DNA of 43,025 nt from Balneolaceae bacterium (lineage in GTDB: Bacteria > Bacteroidota > Rhodothermia > Balneolales > Balneolaceae), in assembly GCA_020832225.1 (NCBI GenBank), contig JAFIFA010000044.1:1-43025 (forward strand), written 5' to 3'. Under the pieces are notes generated by a model. That model saw only the letters and a program-made list of their open reading frames with translations. It was not told the origin of the DNA and did no database searches. Shown here piece after piece: positions 25,424 to 34,673 of the stretch; the first letter of the stretch is position 1, and every line of letters begins with the position of its first letter. Position numbers and translations under genes: made by a program.

Positions 25424-27881
25424 CGAGTTCCTCCTCATGTTCAATTTTCACGTCTCTGGCCGTACTTCCCTGGTAGGCTCCCACCACGCCGGCATTAAAG
25501 AGCTGGTCGATAATGCGTCCTGCGCGGTTATAGCCGATTTTCAGCTTTCGCTGAAGCAGCGATACCGACCCCTGCTGGTGAAGAACCACGATTTTAGCCG
25601 CATCCTTGAACAGATCGTCGATGTCATCAAGCGGGTCCGGAATGCCGGACTCTTCATCTTCAACGACCGGAAGCTCGAAAGGTTTCTTGAAGCCTCTCTG
25701 CTCGCCAATAAACGAGGTGATCCGCTCCACTTCATCTGTATCTACAAACGCATTTTGTATCCGCGTCATACCCGCACCATTTGTAAAAAGCATATCGCCT
25801 CTTCCCACCAGCTGGTCGGCACCACCGGTATCGAGAATGGTTCTCGAATCCACTTTAGATGCTACCTGGTAGGCAATACGCGCCGGGAAGTTAGCCTTGA
25901 TGGTACCCGTAATCACATTAACGGATGGCCTCTGTGTGGCCACTACCAGATGAATCCCGATTGCGCGTGCAAGCTGGGCCAGACGGGCAATCGGCTCCTC
26001 AATCTGTTTACCGGCCGTCATCATAAGATCAGCAAGCTCATCAATAATCACCACAATGTAGGGCAGGTGTCTGTGGCCGAGCTCATCATCAAGCTCTCCG
26101 GTTTTATATTTTTCGTTGTACGACTTGATATCCCGCACCATCGCCATCTTCAGCAGGTCGTAGCGCTCATCCATCTCCTTGGTTACGCTCTCAAGTGTTT
26201 CCAGGGCCCGTGAAGTATCGGTTACAATCGGTTCATCTGCGCCCGGCAACACGGCCAGGTAGTGGTTCTGAATATTTCGGTATAGAGAGAGCTCAATCTT
26301 TTTCGGATCGATCAAAACAAACTTGAGGTCATCCGGATGACACTTATAGAGCAGGCAGGTGATGATCGTATTGATACCCACCGATTTACCCGAACCTGTT
26401 GCACCTGCAATCAGCATGTGAGGCATCCGTGTGAGATCCACCATAAACACCTCGTTCTCGATCGTCTTACCAAAAGCCACCGGAAGCTCAAATTCGGTCT
26501 CCACGAACTTTTTGGTATTAATCACAGACTTGATATAGACCGTCTCACGGGTGCTGTTTGGCACTTCAATACCAACGGCAGAGCGGCCGGGAATCGGAGC
26601 AATGATCCGAAGACCATGGGCGGCCGTAGCCATCTTGAGGTCGTTCGCATAGCTCTCAATCTTGCTGATCTTTACATCGGGTGAAGGCTCCAGCTCATAA
26701 AGCGTAACGGTGGGACCCACAATCGCATTGATACTGAGAATTTCAATCTTGTGGCGCCTCAGCTTATCAAGAATGATTCGCTTATTGTTCTTGATCTCCT
26801 CTAAGTCCACCTCATTGCCTTCATTCGGTGGTGCATTCAGCAGGTCGATACCCGGGAATTTATACTTGATAACCGGAATCTCTTTCGCCTTGTCTTTATT
26901 GACGCGATCCAGCTCTTTGTCGCTGGCCTCTTCGTCCCCTTCACCAACAAATACTGAGATCTCTACATCGTCGTCATCACTCTCTGTTTCGTCGGGTTTC
27001 TCAAGAATTGCCCTTGGCGGACGACCTTCCAGTTCGGCACTTTCCTTCTGCTTCTCCTTAATTCGCTCCAGATCCTTCTCCTGTGAGCGTTCAACAATGT
27101 CGTCAATATCATTCTTGCCGGTTGCCGGCCCTGTATCAGCCGCTCTCTTTTCTTCTCTGCGTACCCTCTCAGCTTCTTTTTTCTCTTTTGCTTCCGCCTT
27201 TTGCTGTTTTCGGATGGCGGCTTTCTCCTCCTTCTTTCTTTGACGCTCCTCCCGGGTTTCATCAAGATTCTCCCTCACATTACCCATCCAGCCACGAAAG
27301 GTGTCGATCGTTTTCTGGAGGTCGCGATCCACGAGAACCAGCAGCGACACAAAAAGCAGAACAAACAGAATAATCACGGATCCAACACCAGTCACGTTTT
27401 GCATGATGGATGCTATTGATATCCCCGAACTTCCGCTCCAGGCCATCGAATAGGCTTCATATCGATTGTAGAACCAGCCGATGGTTGCCGAGAGCAGTAC
27501 CATCATCCAGATTCCATAAGCCAGTGGCCAGCCGAGTTCGCTGAGTTCATTCTGACGGAACACATACCAGCCGATTGAGGCGATCAGGATCGGGACAATG
27601 ATGCTGACATACCCGAACAGTTGGTGTACAAAGAGGTAGGAGATCCACGCACCGATAATTCCCAGCCAGTTGCTGATTCGAAGAGCGGGCCCCTGATCCA
27701 CCTGAAAAATGGAGCTGGAGGAGATCGATTTCAGCACCCCATAGTCGTTGGGATTGTAGGATGCAATACTCAGCAGAAGAAGAACTGCCACCGACATTAT
27801 GAGAATGCCGGCAACCTCCATCTTCCGGGTGTAATCGAATGAGCTGAGAAAGTTATTCGTTGTCTTCTTTTTTTTAGCCAT
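25395..27881 (-). CDS. ftsK: DNA translocase FtsK
   Basis: An 828-residue septal DNA translocase that pumps DNA and clears chromosome termini during division. The N-terminal part has four or five membrane spans (about 22-184), followed by a charged Lys/Arg/Glu linker (200-330). The motor domain has Walker A GATGSGKS (493-500) and Walker B VVIIDELADLM (610-620). The C-terminal winged-helix gamma domain (LLQRKLKIGYNRAGRIIDQL) is present, so it should recognise orienting DNA sequences. Met at 27881 is chosen because the upstream 37 codons have no membrane or family features. It overlaps comB by 8 bases at its start and lolA by 29 bases at its end. Confidence 0.95.
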   Translation of the reverse strand: MAKKKKTTNNFLSSFDYTRKMEVAGILIMSVAVLLLLSIASYNPNDYGVLKSISSSSIFQVDQGPALRISNWLGIIGAWISYLFVHQLFGYVSIIVPILIASIGWYVFRQNELSELGWPLAYGIWMMVLLSATIGWFYNRYEAYSMAWSGSSGISIASIMQNVTGVGSVIILFVLLFVSLLVLVDRDLQKTIDTFRGWMGNVRENLDETREERQRKKEEKAAIRKQQKAEAKEKKEAERVRREEKRAADTGPATGKNDIDDIVERSQEKDLERIKEKQKESAELEGRPPRAILEKPDETESDDDDVEISVFVGEGDEEASDKELDRVNKDKAKEIPVIKYKFPGIDLLNAPPNEGNEVDLEEIKNNKRIILDKLRRHKIEILSINAIVGPTVTLYELEPSPDVKISKIESYANDLKMATAAHGLRIIAPIPGRSAVGIEVPNSTRETVYIKSVINTKKFVETEFELPVAFGKTIENEVFMVDLTRMPHMLIAGATGSGKSVGINTIITCLLYKCHPDDLKFVLIDPKKIELSLYRNIQNHYLAVLPGADEPIVTDTSRALETLESVTKEMDERYDLLKMAMVRDIKSYNEKYKTGELDDELGHRHLPYIVVIIDELADLMMTAGKQIEEPIARLAQLARAIGIHLVVATQRPSVNVITGTIKANFPARIAYQVASKVDSRTILDTGGADQLVGRGDMLFTNGAGMTRIQNAFVDTDEVERITSFIGEQRGFKKPFELPVVEDEESGIPDPLDDIDDLFKDAAKIVVLHQQGSVSLLQRKLKIGYNRAGRIIDQLFNAGVVGAYQGSTARDVKIEHEEELDEIFEELGI

Positions 27882-28608
27882 GCTTAACTGAGATGATTCC
27901 GTCGTGCAATATGGGCAGATGATCGGTAATATCAACCTGGCTGCAGTAGTAAAGATCGTCGGTACCAACCAGGTTTTTGAGCCTGATTGCATGATTAGAC
28001 TGCCGAATTACTGTACCGATATCATCACCATACTTTTCATAAATACCGAAGGCAACCTTTGCGCCATCTCTGGCATTTTCAGGCAGTGTGCCACCACACG
28101 ATTTATGGATAATGGAGCCGGCCAACAGTGAATCTTCCATGGCCAGCCGTCCTTTCCAGCCTGCACAAACCAGAACCACATCCCTTTTTTCATTTCTGAG
28201 AGCCTCAACCACAGCGTTTTCATTGAGAAATGAAGCTATGTAGACGACTGCCGATCCAAGTGACTTCTTTATCGCCTTGGTACCGTTGGTGGTGTTAAAA
28301 ATAAGAGTTTTCCCGGAAACCTCTTCATTGGTGTACTCCAGCGGTGAGTTTCCGAGATTGTAACCTTCAATCTTCATACCATCCTTTTCACCGCAGAGGA
28401 GATAGTTATCGGAGTCCACATTCTGGGCAATTTTACTCGCTTCGCCCATATCTTCCACGGGTATAACACCGCGCGCGACATTCATCAGGGCGGTTACAAT
28501 CGTTGAAGTGGCCCGAAGAACATCAATAATAACTACGGCCTTGTCGCGCAACTCATCTTCTCTGAAGGAGTGCGCGGAAAAGAAAACATCCATTTCCTGC
28601 TGATTCAT
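27874..28608 (-). CDS. comB: 2-phosphosulfolactate phosphatase family protein (ComB)
   Basis: A 244-residue ComB-family enzyme, known for dephosphorylating 2-phosphosulfolactate in the coenzyme M pathway of methanogens. The VVIIDVLRATSTIVTAL motif contains the metal-binding Asp and Arg, GYNLGNSPLEYT and NTTNGTKAI are intact, and the C-terminal half contains VCAGWKGRLAMEDSLLAGSII. No coenzyme M or sulfolactate genes are nearby. The enzyme may act on sulfolactate in another pathway or have a different role in this group. It starts 13 bases after gcvT and overlaps the ftsK start by 8 bases. Confidence 0.85.
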   Translation of the reverse strand: MNQQEMDVFFSAHSFREDELRDKAVVIIDVLRATSTIVTALMNVARGVIPVEDMGEASKIAQNVDSDNYLLCGEKDGMKIEGYNLGNSPLEYTNEEVSGKTLIFNTTNGTKAIKKSLGSAVVYIASFLNENAVVEALRNEKRDVVLVCAGWKGRLAMEDSLLAGSIIHKSCGGTLPENARDGAKVAFGIYEKYGDDIGTVIRQSNHAIRLKNLVGTDDLYYCSQVDITDHLPILHDGIISVKHG

Positions 28609-28621
28609 AATGGGGGGAACT

Positions 28622-29719
28622 CTACTTTTTATAAAATGGCGGTTTTACAACTGTTGCTTCTGTTCGAAATTTGCGGATCTGGACATAGACTGTTTCACCT
28701 TCCGCGGCTTTTTCGGATGAAATATAACCCATTCCTATCCCTTTATTCAGGGATACAGACTGTGTTCCGCTCGTCACAAATCCGATTTCGTTATCATCGG
28801 CGTCGAAAATGAGGTATCCGGAGCGTGGAATTTTTCTCGGCTCATCAATTTCAAATCCCATCAGCTTGCGGTTTAGCCCGGCCTCTTTCTTTTGAATAAG
28901 TGCTTCACGGCCAACAAAGTCGCCTTTGTCGGTCTTTGTGAGCCAACCCATTCTCGCCTCATAGGGGTGGGTATCCTTTGTAATATCGTTGCCGTAGAGA
29001 GCATATCCCATTTCCAGACGGAGTGTATCGCGTGCGCCGAGCCCTGCAGGCTCAAGGCCATCTTCTTTCCCGGCCTTCATCAATTCATCCCAGATTTTCG
29101 CCGCGTTGGCCTTATCTGTATCAATATAAAGTTCAAATCCGGTTTCACCTGTATAGCCAGTGGCGGAGATAATGACACCCTCTTCTCCTGCAATGGTTCC
29201 CGTTTCGAACGTATAAAATTTGATACCTGCAACATCGCTATCGGTCAGCTTTTGCAGAATTGCCACCGATTTTGGCCCCTGAAGCGCCAGAAGCGCCATC
29301 GATTCCGATCTGTTCTCAAGATCTGCATTCATGCTGTTTTGTGATGAGATCCACTCCCAGTCTTTCTCGATGTTGGATGCATTCACTACAAGCATATAGC
29401 TCTCTTCATCCAGCATATAGACAAGCAGATCATCCACAATACCGCCATCCTCATAGCACATCGCCGTATACTGCGCTTTTCCGGGGGTCAATTTTGACGC
29501 ATCATTGATGGTCACTTTCTGAATCAGATTGAGCGCTTCGGGCCCGTTCACAAAAAACTCACCCATGTGGGAGACATCAAAAAGACCCGCTTTTTCCCTC
29601 ACGGCCATATGCTCCTGGCGAATCCCTGCATACTGAACCGGCATCTCAAATCCGCCAAAATCGATCAGTTTTGCATTTAGCTTCTGGTGTTGCTCATAAA
29701 ACGGGGTTCGTTTCGACAT
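28622..29719 (-). CDS. gcvT: Glycine cleavage system T protein
   Basis: A 365-residue aminomethyltransferase that transfers the methylene of glycine to tetrahydrofolate in the glycine cleavage complex. Typical elements are FGGFEMPVQYAGIRQEHMAVREKAGLFDVSHMGEF, GEEGVIISATGYTGETGFELYI and GLGARDTLRLEMGYALYGNDI, plus the C-terminal barrel ending with VYVQIRKFRTEATVVKPPF. It is full length. No gcvH or gcvP lies nearby; these are presumably elsewhere. It is the first gene of the operon that runs through comB, ftsK and lolA, and its start is 72 bases from the 28-bp dyad shared with mrp. Confidence 0.94.
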   Translation of the reverse strand: MSKRTPFYEQHQKLNAKLIDFGGFEMPVQYAGIRQEHMAVREKAGLFDVSHMGEFFVNGPEALNLIQKVTINDASKLTPGKAQYTAMCYEDGGIVDDLLVYMLDEESYMLVVNASNIEKDWEWISSQNSMNADLENRSESMALLALQGPKSVAILQKLTDSDVAGIKFYTFETGTIAGEEGVIISATGYTGETGFELYIDTDKANAAKIWDELMKAGKEDGLEPAGLGARDTLRLEMGYALYGNDITKDTHPYEARMGWLTKTDKGDFVGREALIQKKEAGLNRKLMGFEIDEPRKIPRSGYLIFDADDNEIGFVTSGTQSVSLNKGIGMGYISSEKAAEGETVYVQIRKFRTEATVVKPPFYKK

Positions 29720-29798
29720 ATCGGGAGATCTGTTTCTTATTCAGGTTTGTTATTGATCCGCATTTCATAATCAATTTATGAAAGCAGTGTAGATTCGG

Positions 29799-29826
29799 AA
29801 CCTGAACAGTATGTACTGTTCAGGTT
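29799..29826. promoter_or_regulatory. 28-bp perfect dyad between divergent gcvT and mrp
   Basis: AACCTGAACAGTA-TG-TACTGTTCAGGTT has two perfect 13-bp arms with a 2-base centre. It lies in the 168-base gap between gcvT (start 29719, minus) and mrp (start 29888, plus), 62 bases before the mrp start. Because it sits between two starts it cannot be a terminator; a dimeric repressor or activator controlling both operons is the simplest reading. The regulator is not identified. A cruciform or 5' leader hairpin is an alternative. Confidence 0.65.
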
Positions 29827-29887
29827 TAGATTATCTTCATTTCTGATTATCTTTGAAAGGTAACAATTTCAAGCACGCAAAACATTT

Positions 29888-31027
29888 ATGTCTATCCACA
29901 AAGAACAGATTAAAAGCGCCCTGGCGCATGTGGTTCACCCCGTTTATGAAAAAGACCTCATCAGCCTCGATCTGATACAGGACCTCATTGTTCAGGACAA
30001 GTACGTTTCCTTCACCCTGGAGATGCCAAGAAAAGATGATGAACTAGCCAGCCTGTTACAAAAACAGTGCACTCAGGCTATTCACAAATTTGCCGATAAA
30101 GACGCCGTTCTCGATATCACCATCGGCATCAACATCTCAAGGCAGCGCGAACTGGAAGGCAAAGGTGACGCCCCGGAAAACCAGAAAAAAGCTCCTGAAC
30201 CTCAGGAGCAGATTCTATCCGGAGTTAAAAATGTGATTGCGGTCGCCTCCGGTAAGGGCGGGGTTGGCAAATCAACCGTGGCTGCAAACCTGGCAGTGGC
30301 ACTATCGCAAAGCGGCGCAAAAGTTGGCCTGCTCGACACCGATATCTATGGACCCAGCGTTCCCACGATGTTTAATGTAACTGAGCGCCCCGACATCACC
30401 ACCAAGAAAAAGCTGGTCCCGATTTTTAAGCATGGAGTACATTTGGTATCCATGGGCTTTCTGGTTGACACGGATCAGGCGATGATCTGGCGCGGGCCGA
30501 TGGTTACGAGCGCCGTAAAACAGTTTATGCAAGAGGTTGAGTGGGGCGAGCTCGACTATCTTATTCTCGACCTGCCCCCCGGAACGGGCGATATCCAGCT
30601 CACCATTGTCCAGACTGTTCCCTTAACCGGTGCTGTAATTGTATCGACACCACAGACGGTTGCCCTGGACGATGCCCGCAAAGGCGTGGCGATGTTCAGC
30701 AAGGTGAATGTGCCGGTACTCGGTATTGTGGAGAACATGTCTCACTTCATCCCGGATGATCAGCCCGAGAAGAAGTACTACATATTTGGCAAGCATGGAG
30801 CCAGAAACCTGGCACGTAAGCTTGAGGTGCCATTCCTTGGCGAGGTACCGCTCAGAGAGCAGATTCGCGAAACGAGCGACAGCGGAACTCCGATTGTAGC
30901 CGCCGATCCAACTTCACCTGCTGCAATAGGCCTGAAAGAGATTGCGAATCGTGTTCAGCAAACGGTTGATATTCAGAATCGCGACGGACAGTCGGGCGAA
31001 AAGATCGAGATCACCATTCGCCCCTAA
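29888..31027 (+). CDS. mrp: Mrp/ApbC-type iron-sulfur carrier ATPase
   Basis: A 379-residue P-loop ATPase of the Mrp/NBP35 family, which carries and transfers iron-sulfur clusters to target proteins. The N-terminus (about 1-90) is a DUF59/MIP18-like domain. The deviant Walker A SGKGGVGKST (121-130), then LLDTDIYGPSVPTMF and DYLILDLPPGTGDIQL, are conserved. The usual CxxC near the C-terminus is absent: the sequence reads ENMSHFIPDDQPEKKYYIFG, as in the Bacteroidota-type Mrp, so cluster binding would need other ligands. It is 10 bases upstream of the TlpA-like gene. Confidence 0.9.
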   Translation: MSIHKEQIKSALAHVVHPVYEKDLISLDLIQDLIVQDKYVSFTLEMPRKDDELASLLQKQCTQAIHKFADKDAVLDITIGINISRQRELEGKGDAPENQKKAPEPQEQILSGVKNVIAVASGKGGVGKSTVAANLAVALSQSGAKVGLLDTDIYGPSVPTMFNVTERPDITTKKKLVPIFKHGVHLVSMGFLVDTDQAMIWRGPMVTSAVKQFMQEVEWGELDYLILDLPPGTGDIQLTIVQTVPLTGAVIVSTPQTVALDDARKGVAMFSKVNVPVLGIVENMSHFIPDDQPEKKYYIFGKHGARNLARKLEVPFLGEVPLREQIRETSDSGTPIVAADPTSPAAIGLKEIANRVQQTVDIQNRDGQSGEKIEITIRP

Positions 31028-31037
31028 ACGAGATTGA

Positions 31038-31652
31038 ATGGCTGATAAATCACCCGAGGAGAAGAAGAAATCGAGGCGCCGTTCACTCATTGAGTGGGGC
31101 GCCATTCTCTCCGTTATAGGATTGCTCTACATTACCGGCCTCCACACCGAAGTGATTGGAACCCTCCAGAGGGGGCTTCTGGCCACGGGCCTGATAACAC
31201 CCGATGTACCGGAGTTAACTGAGGCTTTCCCCGAAGCGGGAGATGGCTTCTACTTCGCTGACCGAGATGGCACCGTTCGATCGATCGGGCAGTATGAGGG
31301 ATCTGTTCTCTTTGTGAATATCTGGGCCACCTGGTGTCCGCCCTGCATCGCCGAAATGCCATCGATCAAGGCTCTGTATGATGATTTGAGTGACCGAGAC
31401 GACATCACCTTCCTTCTTGTCTCGATGGATGAGGAGTTTGAACGGGCAGAACAGTTTATGAACCGGCGAAATATGGTTGATCTGCCCATCTATCACTTTC
31501 GATCCCGCGAGCCCGGAATATTTGAGAGCAGTTTGATTCCAACCACATACGTGATCACAAAAGATGGAAGGGTCGCCATGAAGAAAGAGGGGCTCGCAAA
31601 ATACGACACCCCTGAGTTCAAGGCGTTTTTAAAAGATCTTGCTGATCTCTGA
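31038..31652 (+). CDS. TlpA/ResA-like membrane-anchored thioredoxin
   Basis: A 204-residue protein with a basic N-terminus, one membrane span (about 18-36) and a periplasmic thioredoxin-fold domain. The active site is WATWCPPC (Cys100, Cys103), followed by AEMPSIKALYDDL and later the cis-Pro region SSLIPTTYVITKDG. This is the layout of ResA/TlpA-type thiol oxidoreductases that reduce disulfides in cytochrome c or copper-centre maturation. It follows mrp after 10 bases, so it is likely in the same operon. A joint role in metal or redox maturation is an inference. Confidence 0.9.
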   Translation: MADKSPEEKKKSRRRSLIEWGAILSVIGLLYITGLHTEVIGTLQRGLLATGLITPDVPELTEAFPEAGDGFYFADRDGTVRSIGQYEGSVLFVNIWATWCPPCIAEMPSIKALYDDLSDRDDITFLLVSMDEEFERAEQFMNRRNMVDLPIYHFRSREPGIFESSLIPTTYVITKDGRVAMKKEGLAKYDTPEFKAFLKDLADL

Positions 31653-31660
31653 TCCGAAGT

Positions 31661-33376
31661 TTATTTAACAAGCATCATCTTCTTGGAGTCGATAAAATCA
31701 TCCACAATCAGACGATAGATGTAAACGCCACTCGAAAGGTCAGATATATTGATCTCCAGTTCATACCGACCTTCACCCTGCTGTTCGTTTACAATTGTTC
31801 GAACCAGCTGTCCGCTGATATTGAACAGATCCAGCCTAACATTTGAGGTTTGAGGCAGAACATAGGGGATGGTTGTGCTTGGGTTGAACGGATTTGGGTA
31901 GTTGTCTTCCAGACGAGCTATCTCATCCCGCTGCAGTGCCTCACCACCAAGTGATATGTTGATCGGACTTGATGCATTCATGGCGTTATGAGAGAGCCGG
32001 ATCTGACCGGTGTGGATGCGGTCGTTGTTCGGGTTGTATCGGATTGTAATTTCCGTGCTTTCGCCAGGTTGCAGGCTGCCTGAAGCTGCGGCAGATGGCG
32101 TAACTGAAAAGTTGTCGCTATCGATCTGAATGTTGTAGCTCAACGGGTCTTCGGCAGATTCGTCGTTGGAAATTTCGAAAGTACGCTCAACCGGACTGCC
32201 CACATTGGTAACCCCAAAATCGAGATCACTCTCACTTACAGCAATGATCGCTTCTGCACCAACCAGCTCCAGACAAGATGCCCCAAGCGGCCAACCCCAG
32301 TCTGAAAGCATGCCACAAAAAATAGGCCCCGGTGAATGCATCGCAAATGCCTGCTCGATCTGCGGACGCATTAGAGCATTTTCGGTTTGTGTGAAGGTTG
32401 CCTGATCTACATGGGAGTAGCTGGAACCGCTGCTCCATTCAGAAGGAGCAAAAAGAGGTACAGGCTGAGCAGCATTTACACCTATTGCTTCATTTCCGGT
32501 AAAAAAGACCCCGCCCCGCTGTCCTGTAAGAGCCTGATAGAGATTTTGCGATGGGTTTTGATAGGTTCCGGTATTGAGCAGCGCAACTCCGTCTCCATCT
32601 TCAGTAAATCGATCATAGATAATCGGGTCGTTATTCTCACCAAAACCGTAACCGCCATTTTGGTTGTCATCATTTGCGCTCATGCTTCCAATAAAGCCGA
32701 TTCCGTGGCCCACTTCATGTAGCACTACCGTCACAAAATCGATCTGCCCGGAGGGAGTGTTCGCATCCAGCCCGTAATACCAGTTGGCAAAGTTACAGTT
32801 CATGTTGATATTTATATCGTGGCTCAGATCAAACTCCTGAACCAGGTCCTGACCGGTCATAGCAGCTGCCTGTGCAATTGTATACCACGTGTTGGGCTCT
32901 GCTCCCTGAAGCTGAAAAATCTGTGTAGGACCTGCGCTTCCAAGTGTATTCCCTTCCTGTTCAACCCAGTTTGCCCGAATCCTGATTGGCACACTTGAGT
33001 CGAGGTGCGACTCCCAGATGCTGAGCGCATATTCAAATGCCTGTCGAGCCTGCTGCGGCCATACCTGATCCCCACAATTGTTCACATAGTCGATCTCAAA
33101 TTCCGAGCTTCTTACCTCCGACATCCACTTGGCCGTAAGATCGTGACGCTTTACATGATAGTGCGCATCGGTATCCAGATGATCGAGGGTGCATATCTCA
33201 CCCATATCAGGCGCCGGGGCCATTATCATCCCATTACGCTCCACGATCTGAGATTCATCAATTTTTAAAATTTGTGCATCAACGGTGGTTGCTGAAAGGA
33301 GAAAAAGAATAAAAACAGTTAATACCGATGTCGCAGATTTAACCGGAAAAGAGTGGGAATTGTAACGTTTTCTCAT
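31661..33376 (-). CDS. Secreted zincin-like metalloprotease with T9SS sorting tail
   Basis: A 571-residue secreted protein with a signal peptide (ending TTVDAQ at 35). The zincin motif HEVGHGIGFIG has His220, Glu221 and His224, but the usual third ligand at position 230 is Gly, so the third metal ligand must be elsewhere or the enzyme is atypical. An ASH/DUF1573-like Ig domain follows (around 365-465, LDFGVTNVGSPVERTFEIS). The C-terminal 80 residues (NYPNPFNPSTTIPY.. to SGVYIYRLI..KKMMLVK) are a type A type IX secretion sorting domain. Secretion to the cell surface or medium for protein digestion is expected. It ends 9 bases from the TlpA-like gene. Confidence 0.85.
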   Translation of the reverse strand: MRKRYNSHSFPVKSATSVLTVFILFLLSATTVDAQILKIDESQIVERNGMIMAPAPDMGEICTLDHLDTDAHYHVKRHDLTAKWMSEVRSSEFEIDYVNNCGDQVWPQQARQAFEYALSIWESHLDSSVPIRIRANWVEQEGNTLGSAGPTQIFQLQGAEPNTWYTIAQAAAMTGQDLVQEFDLSHDININMNCNFANWYYGLDANTPSGQIDFVTVVLHEVGHGIGFIGSMSANDDNQNGGYGFGENNDPIIYDRFTEDGDGVALLNTGTYQNPSQNLYQALTGQRGGVFFTGNEAIGVNAAQPVPLFAPSEWSSGSSYSHVDQATFTQTENALMRPQIEQAFAMHSPGPIFCGMLSDWGWPLGASCLELVGAEAIIAVSESDLDFGVTNVGSPVERTFEISNDESAEDPLSYNIQIDSDNFSVTPSAAASGSLQPGESTEITIRYNPNNDRIHTGQIRLSHNAMNASSPINISLGGEALQRDEIARLEDNYPNPFNPSTTIPYVLPQTSNVRLDLFNISGQLVRTIVNEQQGEGRYELEINISDLSSGVYIYRLIVDDFIDSKKMMLVK

Positions 33377-33501
33377 ACTTTATGATTTTGAATCAATCTA
33401 TGGGTGGATCGGGGTAAGTTTAAGCAAAACATATGAAAATCACTGAAATGATTTATTGAAATACACCGTTTTGCTAATTACAAATTTTGGATATTAATGC
33501 C

Positions 33502-33996
33502 ATGGAACGTATTACAAGAAAAGCGTCGGTTCAAGTTGCTGGCCTGATTGCCTGGGTAGGGCTTTGCTATTTTGTAGCTTGGACCGGTGCGCAGGTATCA
33601 CCGGGCATAGCCCCTGCCGATTGGTATCAATCACTTAACAAGCCTGACTGGAATCCACCCGCATGGCTATTCGGCCCCGTTTGGTCTACCCTCTATACCA
33701 TGATGGGCATTGCCGCATGGCTTGTATGGAGACGAAGCGGATTTCGTTACGCCGGAAGCGCTCTATATGTATTCCTTGGTCATCTGGTTCTTAACGGGCT
33801 GTGGTCCCAACTCTTTTTTGGCATGCAGGAAGTGGGCTGGGCATTTGCTGAAATCATCCTGCTCCTGATCTCAATCATAGCCACAACCTGGTTCTTCTTC
33901 CGGCACAACAAAGCAGCCGGATGGTTGATGGTTCCCTATATACTGTGGGTGGGCTTTGCTACGGTTCTGAACGGCACTATTTGGGTGATGAACTGA
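33502..33996 (+). CDS. tspO: TspO/MBR family protein
   Basis: A 164-residue five-span membrane protein of the TspO/peripheral benzodiazepine receptor family, which binds tetrapyrroles and related ligands and is linked to oxidative or light stress. Hallmarks are SLNKPDWNPPAWLFGPVWSTLYTMMGIAAWLVW near the first loop and the second and later spans GHLVLNGLWSQLFFGMQ and LMVPYILWVGFATVLNGTIW. The ATG at 33502 is preferred over a TTG five codons upstream. The gene is alone, divergent from the protease, and ends at repeat copy 3. Confidence 0.93.
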   Translation: MERITRKASVQVAGLIAWVGLCYFVAWTGAQVSPGIAPADWYQSLNKPDWNPPAWLFGPVWSTLYTMMGIAAWLVWRRSGFRYAGSALYVFLGHLVLNGLWSQLFFGMQEVGWAFAEIILLLISIIATTWFFFRHNKAAGWLMVPYILWVGFATVLNGTIWVMN

Positions 33997-33999
33997 GTT

Positions 34000-34665
34000 T
34001 GTTAGAGCTCAAAGGGGTAAGCTGAAAGCTCAAAGGGAGGTTGTTGAACTGTTGAATCGTAGGGAAGCCGGAAGTCCGAAGCGGGTAAGGTTTTGGATTC
34101 GAGTAGAACTCCCCTCCTTTCCAAGAGCCTGCCCCGAACCGTCGGGGAGGGGATACAGGCGGAGCATCGCGACGTCCCGACCCACTCGGGAGGTGGTTGG
34201 GTTAGGCCCATCATCTATTTAATTGCCACCTTTTTTAGGAGAGTTGGTTAATCTGTGACAATAACATGTGTGGTCAAGAGGTATTCTTTCACCCGAAAAC
34301 CTCTTTTCCAAAACCTTCCCACTGCGCCTCGGTAAATTCCGTTCCTTTTCAAAAATCTCTCCTCGGCGCGGGATGGTGGTTCTCATTGTTTTTCTACCCA
34401 TATGTTGTCCCTAACGGGACAAATACCTTCATCAATCCTGGTTGCTCCGGGCTAAGTTGAAACGCCCCGAAACACTTTACACCTCTGTAGTCAAACTTTC
34501 ACCAGAAACCGTAACGATAGTATTTGAAAGGAGTTGGGAATTAGAGGCATTATACAGTGCTGCCAATACGCCAGCTATTGGATCAAGAATTGAAAAAGCG
34601 TAAAAAGCATTACTTTAGATTTACGCCCGAACCTGCAACCTGTAACCCGAAACCTGCAACTTCAG
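34000..34665 (-). repeat. Composite intergenic repeat island, copy 3 (inverted)
   Basis: The gap of about 670 bases between tspO (+) and prfC (-) carries the same modules as copies 1, 2 and 4 but in reverse: GAGCTCAAAGG..GCTGAAAGCTCAAAGG and TTGAACTGTTGAATCG (34002-34090), TCGGGGAGGGG..CCCACTCGGGAGG (34105-34200), CTTCCCACTGCGCCTCGG..CTCCTCGGCGCGG (34295-34372), the TTGTCCC-TAAC-GGGACAA hairpin (34405-34422), GTTGCTCCGGGCTAAGTTG (about 34436-34470) and CCTGCAACCTGTAACCCGAAACC (34623-34665). The stretch 34480-34610 shows no module and no convincing gene. Its inverted orientation shows that the element is a unit. Confidence 0.7.
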
Positions 34666-34673
34666 GATCGACA

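Noticed and set aside
29720-29887. Glycine riboswitch upstream of gcvT
   Set aside because: The leader is too short and lacks the paired aptamer pattern; the only structure is the 28-bp dyad.
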